DNA of 64,000 nt from Fasciola hepatica (lineage: Eukaryota > Platyhelminthes > Trematoda > Plagiorchiida > Fasciolidae): NCBI GenBank assembly GCA_948099385.1, contig CANUEZ040000210.1:1805501-1869500 (forward strand), given 5' to 3'. Below the pieces are notes generated by a model. It had not been told where the DNA came from and did not search any database. It saw nothing but the letters and a program-made list of their open reading frames with translations. This document shows positions 56,451 through 64,000 of the stretch, piece after piece (the first letter of the stretch is position 1; the number at the start of each line of letters is the position of its first letter). The position numbers were made by a program, and so were the translations under genes.

Positions 56451-59400
56451 AAGTCAAATCCACGACACACAAACAATCTTTTATATGGCCCATTTTCCGG
56501 ACCACACGGAACCAACATTGTTGTTGCGGCTGCCTGTGTGTTTTGACTGCTTTCTGGCCAGTCACCCATGGCCAATAGCTCGATTCTCTCGGGCATCACT
56601 TCTATTCGGCTGGTCCGATTTTCTCAATTGACGGCTTGATAAGGAGCCCCTTACCTAGGCTATCTTGTTGGCTGTCAGGACTGCCTTTGCCCCCCTTTCT
56701 GGTAGTCCGCATGCTTCCTTTTGTCTGCTTCGAGAAGCCTCCGGCATGCTCGCCGTTGTTCTTCTGTCTGTGGCCCTCAATTTGTTCGGCAGTTCTCCTT
56801 GATATTCACGTGGTTGTTTTGGCCCGGCATTCCCCTCTTCACAAGTACCACATGGAACATTCGCTGAAAAGCCTTGTGATTACTGAGCCTTTTCGTCAGT
56901 AAAAAGCCAGCATGTTTGAGTAGGCTACACATCCCATTGACCAGGTAGACTTCTCTGGCTTCATCAGCCGCGAGTGATAGAATGGCATCTACGTCCAAGC
57001 TACACAAAATATCACGTGCGCCTTCTTATCGGTACTTTTGCCCAAACTTGCTTGATAGCTTTTTCAAGGCGAAGCTCGCTGGAGAGGAAGACGACACAGC
57101 ACAAACCGGTGCACTGTAAGATGCATTTCACCGTGATTTCTAGTGAGATCAACACCAGGAATCTACAAGGAACGGAGCGCTTCTCGGCCCTCTTTAGTTG
57201 CCCACAGCTGCAAAACCGATAACTCAGAAGCAATACGGTTGTCCGAGTGGATATCAAGTGATCGGTGACGAAGTACTTCGTTATGCACGTTGCTGGCTTT
57301 CGTCTTATGGCCAAGATAATCACTCTACCCCCCTCCAATGGCTCCGGCATGTTTTGCATAATCCCACCCACCGACTGCGTTTTCAAGCTTGTTTGCACTT
57401 GCTGGGCATGGCTGGAAGAAATGGTGCAGATTTGAGCCGCTATATGGCGTAATGGCAGGCAGAACTTGGCTCCGGCTTGAAATTCGGTTGGTGCTTCCCG
57501 CCCTCCCGTTTGGGGCCCAAGAGCTGAGAATAGTCGTTGGTTACATAAGCTGAGAGATACGGCTAAAACAGAATCTGGTGGCTTGGATGCTGTCTTTTGG
57601 CCTACACTTTCCCACAAATAATTGTACTACGGACAAAGAAATTTGGAAACCTCGTATATTGAAGTCATTCAAAAATTTGCTGCAACTTATTTTAGTCCTG
57701 AAAGTGACCCCAGTTTCTCCTCCACTTTTTGGTCCTTTTCGGATGTAGTGGCTTTGTTATCATATTTGTTCTCAAACGAATGCATTAAGCATATATATGT
57801 ACGTGCATGAAAAACCTGTTCGATGTCAGCAGTCAAACCACGGACCCCTGCCGAAACAGCAAAAGGACATAAATCCGGTTGGAGACAAAACTTAGCCCTG
57901 GCAGTAGATGGTTATTTAATGAGTTTCCTCAAACTTAGCTGCTAATCAAGAACGGCGAGAAACCTTTATAGCTTCTTCGGATTTACCAAAGCGTGCTGAG
58001 AAAGATAACGGCGTAGGCTTTTGATTTTGAACTTGACGGAGTCGGACTCACGCAAATTTTCCCATGTAGCGTCCCATAACATCTGGGTAACTGCATTTAA
58101 ATCTGGCATGTCTGTGCAACCTATTGTTTGAGGACTTTGGGTGACCCAGCTCCAAAGCAAGGACACTTGTTGAGATATCTATCTTTTCACTGCAAACTAA
58201 CACATAGATCGTCCTTTTTTACTTCCAGAGACTTCCCCAGAATGAGTGGCTGGTTCTTCCTTGATCAAAGAAGCACCCTCATGTGAACCATTATCCACAA
58301 AACTCCGAACATAGGACTGCCGAAGATAGCATTCTAACCTTTGCAGAGTATCATGGATGGCGAAAGCACAATGTTCACTCTTGCGACGGTTATCTAACGA
58401 TCCCCGTAAAACCCGCCCTGAGAGGGCACGATCAACTCATGGGTGGCTCTTATTTCCCCCACTTTGTCCCAGTATCCAAGTAATTTCTGGCTTGTCTAGC
58501 CCCAGTAGCACACCATCCTTCGAGTAGGGAGCGCAGCCTCATAAAGTATCCAATAAGTAGTTCCACCCGAACAAAGTGCCCGTTTCTGGCGACAAAGACA
58601 AGAGTCTTCGGGACAGAAGGGGTCTTGTAAGCTGTTCCAACCTCCATTATCTATCTGACTCCTACGGATTTCATTATGACTGGTACAAGTTTACTGGCCC
58701 GAAATGCGGATGTTATCGGAATACTCAAATGCATCTTTTCTCTTAAAACATTTTATCCCACACATTCCGTCACCTCAGCTCTGATAACCGAGGAGACAGT
58801 TCCAGCGTCCAACTCCGCGTTAAGCACAACAGATCCTTTGGGTTTTTCGACTGTTACAAGCACCATATCTAAACGAACACCACAGTCGCTTGATGACTTT
58901 TGACAAAAGGCGTGTAACATTTGAAGGCTCATCTTGATGTAGAAGCCGATGATGAAAGCTTTTAATGGTCTTCTCCCTGCACTGTTCTTGGTGGTTCCAC
59001 TTATCCGCACAAAGCCCAGAATGTAAGTAAATGGAACATACTGTTTTAAACCGACCCATTAACTCTAGTGAGAACTCATTTCTGCCTCAGAATCGTCTCA
59101 GCGTATAAGCACAAAGCAAAAAATATGCAGGTTGCCCCCACGTCTGCCCACTCATTGCGCAAAATGTTTTGGTTAGAACGGTGTGGGCGGCCACGTCTTG
59201 AGGCTTAAAAAAAGCCGACAAGACTCATCTACCGTTCACCGATACACTCCAGCGATCGGCAGTCTTGTCAATCGAGGTTCAGCTGTCGCATGCATTGGAT
59301 TGGTACTGCACCAGTGCGGACTGCCATCGTGACCTGGCTGTCCGCCACCGATGAGCTAACGCACTCCCTCATGCATACTTTGGTCCGATATTATATACCG

Positions 59401-59980
59401 AAGTATCTCCAAAATAATCAATCAAAAGTCTGGGCTGTCCCCAAGAGAAGGTCTAACGCGGCACTTTCCGCACATAAAGGTGTCAGCCAAGAACACATGA
59501 GAATTCACCTAAGGTGTCCAATCCGCTTTCGGGTCACCTACTTTAAATTCACACTTTCCAAGCAAGCATCTATGCCTGCGTTCTTTTTGGTCGTGCATGA
59601 AAGCTAACAAAATGTAAGCAGATCCAGAAATTTTGGTTCCCTACCGCTCTCGTATGTTCCACCCGACTTCCTAACTCAGCCCGTGGTAACTTACTCAAAA
59701 CCTTCTCAATGGTCCCCATGGCATCCAAAAGTGAAAAATGTACCAGCTGGTTATTGGCGTCTGCTTAATTATTGGTTGATTTGCGCAGGAAGATAGGCGC
59801 TCTCAATCATAATACGCCGCTCTTGGCCCAAGATCTGATCAAACACGGACCTTACAGTCGAAAGTCGAGAGACGAACAACTCTTCTCAAGTCTTTCCAGC
59901 CTGCCTGTAATCTTTTTCTGTCAAATGTAGCAAACAAACCTATACGACCTCCTCAGCCCTTCCCTGATAGTCATGATAAA

Positions 59981-59985
59981 GGTGG
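59981..59985. repeat. Solo LTR target site duplication (left, GGTGG)
   Basis: GGTGG before the solo LTR compares with GGTCG at 60400-60404 after it: four of five match, as expected for an older duplication. Confidence 0.6.
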
Positions 59986-60399
59986 TGTGAAGAAGTTCAA
60001 GAAACATAGTTCCATGCCTTAGAATCCATGTCAAAAACGACATTTTTCCATTCGTACGAACTACTTCTTCCGGAATTCCGATCGTTCGTTTTATTGCTCC
60101 AAATTTTCGTCACAAATCGGACTGCCACCTTTGTCTCGAGCGTGAGTCGCTCAGCTTGAACTTCGTTGTAACTGTTTTCGGTAATCTCATCTTCTATATC
60201 TGACCTTTTGCTGTAATTCAACTGCAGTTGTTGATTTGTTCAGTTTGGAGCGTAAGAGCCCAGAAGGAACACTATTGAGGTTTGATTATTGTAAAAGTAA
60301 TTGATTCGTTGCATATAGTACCGTAGCTATTTGGAATCGACTTTGTTTTGAATTGTGTCGAAACGCGTCTCTCGAACGTTCCGGTGGCTGAAGTTCACA
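59986..60399 (+). mobile_element. Solo LTR of the 425-bp BEL family, 414 bp
   Basis: TGTGAAGAAGTTC...GTTCACA aligns end to end with the LTRs at 19021, 25043 and (reverse) 29296/35330, including the CTCGAGCG...GAGTCGCTCAGCTTGAA and TTGGAATCGACTTTG segments. No internal element sequence is attached on either side, so it is the product of LTR-LTR recombination after a full insertion. It interrupts the Gag of the old BEL/Pao remnant between DDGHRFI and LYHDYQG. More diverged than the other LTRs, so older. Confidence 0.9.
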
Positions 60400-60997
60400 G
60401 GTCGATGAACCTGTGTCCGTCATCTTGCACGCATCTTTAAATTTACTGATCAAACTGACGAAGAAATAAGATGTTACCGGTCGTTAATGGTTAGGTTGTG
60501 GCAATTCGCACTTTGGCTACTCCATCCGAGTAATGAGGGGTCCTAAATTACCTCTTTATCGAGGGCTGAATCGTCCGTGCGGTATGCCGGATTTGTTTCA
60601 CCTTGGCCCTATTCAACCCCATCAAATAACTTTCGGCTGCTTATGAATGGCGATCTCGTTTATACCTTCCCATCTACCGTCACTGAATCGCCGGCCACCA
60701 TCCTTGATTTTCCACTTCCAGTAAAGCCCCCGCTCTACTGTTAGCCTCAGCCGCCCTTCTCACGTCGTCAGCTGACTCCATACCTAGTTGTGAGTTTTCT
60801 AATTCCAGTCGCACATAACTCGAGTGATCACTAACGGCTACACTTCGATTTGACGACGCGGGTGAAGAGATAACCGGTGGGTACTGCCTTCCATAGCCAG
60901 GCGTGTAATTCCTGGGTAACAGATTTATCACGAGCGGAGAAATGTAAAGGTGACACGGGGCAAAGTGAGAACCAGTGGAAGCGGAGGCAAGGATCAA

Positions 60998-61559
60998 AGT
61001 TCACTCAAGTACAGAGAGATGAAAAGCAGCTCGGAGGTTAACAAATACACAGAATTCCGCTTCTGGTTCTTGATACATCCTGAAGTGGATAGGTAGTGTA
61101 TGGAGTTATTCAGTAATCATCACGAATTTTTGTACGACTTGTTTCATGTAGAATTGCCCGGTACCGTAGCGGTAGCCAGATATCGGACTGCGGATAAGCT
61201 CACGAACTTGTATCGATATTCAGGAACAGCGACTTTAACCCGAAGATATCAGAAAATGATAAAGTTAAATACCCAAAGTTAAACGGAGTGTCATATTCAA
61301 TGAATGTAGTGCCTGAGTTAAGCGCTTTATTGAGTTACCCATCTACAGTGCGTACTTGGTAGCGGTCTTTCCCAGGTTGGTCGCAATGAAAAAAGACAAC
61401 AACAGCGTTGAAAGAAGGAACCAGGAAACGAATGTAAGGTGTTTTAGAAGAGACCAAAATAAACTTAACCACGTAAACAAACAGGAATGTAAATCGGAAA
61501 GACGCCACTGAATAAACTTAGGTTATATGAGCCACTACGATCTTATAGACCATCAGTAG
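60998..61559. other. Unassigned 560-base stretch between two BEL/Pao remnants
   Basis: It lies between the end of one minus-strand integrase and the start of the next minus-strand Gag, exactly where an LTR would be expected. I cannot identify LTR ends because no second copy is present. Confidence 0.3.
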
Positions 61560-62445
61560 TCCCAGCGGCCTAACCTACAGGACCTCTTTTAGGTGATCCA
61601 CTTCCTTCTGGTCTATAAAGTGAGTAAGTATTCCCTCATCTGCCGTTTCTAAAACCCTTGCGCCAGGTAATTTGCTTTCACTCAACCATAAAAGTAGGTG
61701 TTCTGGGTGTCGTTGGCAGTCCACCCCCTTCCATGGATCTTCGCATTAGTGGGTCGCTCGGATGCTGGGCGATCTCGTCTATGTCATTAGAAGTGAATTG
61801 TACGAACGGCCTATTATTTAAAATTTTCTCCACTTCAACGAGCAACAGACTTACTGTCTTGTCATTCAAATGCAGTTGTTCTACCAAAGCCGTAGGTAGT
61901 CCCCTTGCGGAAAGTGCAAGCCTTTCCCATACACCCAGGGGCTGACTAGCGCTTTTGAAGTGCCAATATACTTGTTTGGTGTTAGTTCAACTCTCAAACT
62001 CCTCAGCTTCGACAAAGTTTGATCCATTGTCTGAGTGAATGTTGGATGGGATACCTATTGCGCAACGCTGTAAAACCATCAGAGACGATCCTGTGTTCAG
62101 CTATAGAAGAACTGCCCTGGTCTTCAAGCAGGTCATTGGTCAAACCATCTTTTCTCAGCAGTCTTACTATAAGAGAAACAAAATGGTCAATACCCGTCAC
62201 CAGGAAGGGCCACCGTCCTCAAGGCACTCTAGAGCCTGGTAGCGGTGACATTAGTTGTTTTCATACCGATGCGTTTTCTCGTCGGAACCAGACGAAGTCA
62301 GCCATCACCCTCTATATTGCGGCTCTTCCGACCGTTATCCATAAAAGTTTGAGGATACTGTTCAAAAATTGAGTTTCTTCAGCATGTTCTTCTATTGCAT
62401 GGTAGCGCCGGATCAACGAGGCCGTTACATGGTGTCTAGCAGGCT
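61560..62445 (-). pseudogene. Old BEL/Pao integrase remnant
   Basis: Minus strand. Starts near 62435 with IRRYHAIEEHAEETQFLN, matching the HAMEGHAGPSQLLAE zinc-domain motif, then LKLLWITVGRAA. KQLMSPLPGSRV and RWPFLVTGIDHF follow near 62260-62180 and hold the first catalytic Asp. DNGSNFVEAEEFES near 62030 holds the second, GVWERLALSARGLP near 61930 the Glu region, and EVEKILNNRPFVQF near 61800 follows. A C-terminal WKQITWRKGFR trace is near 61680. Several frameshifts and at least one stop. The zinc-domain Cys pair is not recognisable. It is upstream of, and in the same orientation as, the remnant at 56780-60997. Confidence 0.7.
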
Positions 62446-62593
62446 ACGGAATTGAGAGTTTGGCGTCCGAATTCAAGTGAGTTTCGTTTGATCAGCCAAC
62501 TATTCTTATTAGACCACCGACCAAATAAGGACTGTCTCCTCGACAGACGACGAACCAGTCCGGTTTTCCTTCTCTCTCTGTCTTTTTCACTTA

Positions 62594-62875
62594 ATGTCGC
62601 GCATTCCGAGGAAGGTGGTTGAACCTGTATTAGAGGCATCAACTCAGTCTCCTCTTGTTTGTGCTCGACAAATTATCGAGTCGATTCCAAGGTTACATTC
62701 CGGCCATGATACTGTAATAGAAACTTTGGGAAGGTCGTGCGAATATGGCGGATTAAAGTAATGGATTTTTTCTTTCGTTTCAGTTGGTCGTATCAACCTT
62801 GCACAAGCAAAAGGAAAACTGGAAGAAGGAGGAGAAACCACAAATCTGGAAGACAGTGCAACAATTCAAGAGGAC
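62594..62875 (+). other. Possible host exon pair with 50-bp intron
   Basis: From ATG 62594 a frame reads SRIPRKVVEPVLEAST, CARQIIESIPRLHSGHD and TVIETLG, then meets GTCGTG at about 62731. A polypyrimidine-rich stretch ends TTTCGTTTCAG near 62784, followed by about 95 bases open in more than one frame (one reads INLAQAKGKLEEGG...). The intron would be about 50 bp, in keeping with the small RPL17 introns. The phases that join best are ambiguous and I recognise no family, so this may be part of a gene or chance. Confidence 0.25.
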
Positions 62876-64000
62876 TGATTCGTAATGTGTTTATATTTGT
62901 ATTTTTACATTAATGACAGTGTGCCACATATTTTGGATAAATCCTTACATTGCTGAATTTCGTCTTCTCGCCTTTGGCTGACTGTTGCAATACCAATCAT
63001 TATCGTCATCTGCTGGGTAGCGTCCAATTAGTCCAAGAACAAAATTCGAGCAACCGCCGTTTCTAAGGTGGTTGCTGTGTGCGCCATGGGCGGTCGATTT
63101 GATGATCAAATTAGTGGGGTGGAATTGAACTACTAGGTGTTTTGGTAAAGGAAGATTGGTTTAGGTTTATGGTATTTCCCTTTTTCAATGGCCGTTCCCT
63201 TTTTTAATGATGGGGAAGTAGGGTTTACAAATTTCTGTGTTGCTTTGGCTTGTAGTTTAAGAAACTGGGGAAAGCATGTAAAATATATTCTTTTCATTCA
63301 TTAAGAAAGGGAATACTTGATAGATTATATGTACATAAATAGTTATAGTCAGCTCTAATTTATGCCTCTAGAATGAGTAAAATATTCTACTCATTGTCCT
63401 TATGTGAAGATATTCATTGAGAAAAATCCATAACATGCCAATAACTCCAATTTCGCTCGGTCGCTTAAAACACCGGTACAGTATTGGCGATCTTTTCGAC
63501 TTTAACCACTAAATTACCGCCAAATGAGTCCCATCGATTAGCTGCGCAATGGAAACACGTCCTTTGACAACAAGTCGCACACTGAACCCATCAAACATCC
63601 TCGTCCTAGACCCTCGATGACTTCTTGTCCGCATACGCCCCGCCGACCACCCAGAGCGCCGCACAGCACGCGGCAACCGACTGACTGCGGCTCACAGAAG
63701 TCTATATATGACCGATGGGCCAATCAAAACTCACCAAAACAAATTAAATAGCAGGGCTAAACAAAAACAGGGCAAAGAAGTAAAACCAGTCAGCATTTTA
63801 CGATGAGAGAGAGAGAGAGAGAGAGTTATCAGTTCCTATGGTAATGGCATTATACCGTGACATTCATCATTTCCCCATTCAAGTCACAACAGCTGAGTGA
63901 TGCTTTACACCAGCACCTCTTGAGTGATTGGACGGTATTTCATCCGCTGTTTGTATCATGTCCACCGTACCATGGTTCTGGGAACCCAGGTCCACGCAGC
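62876..64000. other. Unassigned right end of the window
   Basis: AT-rich stretch without supported coding sequence; the minus-strand ORF at 63538-63723 has no motif. It contains the GA repeat at 63805-63825. Confidence 0.3.
63805..63825. repeat. (GA)n microsatellite
   Basis: Twenty-one bases of perfect GA repeat. Confidence 0.97.

Larger units (their letters stand above)
56780..60997 (-). pseudogene. Old BEL/Pao gag-PR-RT remnant split by a solo LTR
   Basis: Minus strand, related to copies 1 and 2 but far more decayed. 60997-60680 is open with LELENSQLGMESADDVRRA (probable Gag N-terminus). Near 60440-60405 is FLRQFDQ...VQDDGHRFI, matching FVEQFE...VRDDGQRLL of copy 2. After the solo LTR it resumes with YHDYQGRAEEVV (HYCKGQARDAI), ELFVSRLSTVRSVFDQIL near 59870 and TIEKVLSKLPRAELGSRV near 59710. 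Protease at about 58890-58770 has LNAELDAGTVSSVIRAEV (DAGT for DSGS). At about 58620-58500 HFVRVELLIGYF matches the RILIGADV segment. RT near 57190-56800 has GREALRSL and LDVDAILSLAADEARE, matching the YVDDCLVSLPTPENAR region, then HAGFLLTKRLSN. RNase H and integrase do not follow. Confidence 0.7.

Noticed and set aside
51700..61530. Loose similarity between 51700-51870 and 61370-61530
   Set aside because: Matches are short and purine-rich, with no continuous alignment by eye.
1..64000. CRISPR-like or satellite arrays and hammerhead ribozyme motifs
   Set aside because: No regularly spaced direct repeats seen. CTGATGA occurs near 5617 without the matching GAAA core and stems.

Overview
This looks like intergenic or heterochromatic DNA from a flatworm nuclear genome, most likely a trematode (inference). 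Four lines of evidence support this: a compact ribosomal protein gene with 32 and 39 bp introns; several copies of an endonuclease-reverse transcriptase LINE of the RTE/CFDP2-like kind common in flukes; CR1-like LINEs; and several BEL/Pao and Ty3/Gypsy LTR retrotransposons. There are no operons, CRISPR arrays, rRNA genes or convincing canonical tRNA genes. I found one complete host gene, the 60S ribosomal protein L17/uL22 gene (14841-15493, minus). At least two thirds of the rest can be assigned to retrotransposons at different stages of decay.

Layout. 1-6590: a minus-strand LINE split by a plus-strand LINE inserted just upstream of its YADD box. 6700-8504: an inverted repeat and then an 870-bp imperfect palindrome of unknown identity. 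8690-13500: fragments of LINEs and of a BEL/Pao element, one LINE being interrupted by a short plus-strand insert ending in (TA)23. 14841-15493: RPL17. 15640-18620: a decayed CR1-like LINE. 19021-25467 (plus) and 29296-35754 (minus): two copies of one BEL/Pao family with 425-bp LTRs, facing each other tail to tail across 3.8 kb that holds a decayed CR1-like fragment. 37251-43946: a third BEL/Pao element of another family with 377/378-bp LTRs. 44850-56450: three Ty3/Gypsy remnants. 56780-62440: old minus-strand BEL/Pao remnants, one carrying a nested solo LTR of the 425-bp family.

Relative ages can be read directly. The LTR pair at 29296/35330 differs at 2 of 425 sites by my reading and has an exact 5-bp target duplication (TACGG). 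The pair at 19021/25043 differs at 3 sites but has no target duplication. The pair at 37251/43569 differs at about 8 sites plus one indel and has target duplication CCGTG. The Gypsy and older BEL remnants have many frameshifts and altered catalytic boxes.

The points most worth following up are: (1) both copies of the 425-bp-LTR family share the same in-frame TAA before the integrase core and the same T6 frameshift inside it, so they come either from one defective source or from a lineage using recoding; (2) two nested insertions that can be resolved to the codon; (3) the 870-bp palindrome with an almost perfect core; (4) a shared short motif just inside the 5' LTR of two different BEL families that may be an atypical primer site. 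I did not find a new non-transposon system. All identities come from motif recognition by eye; no database search was run.
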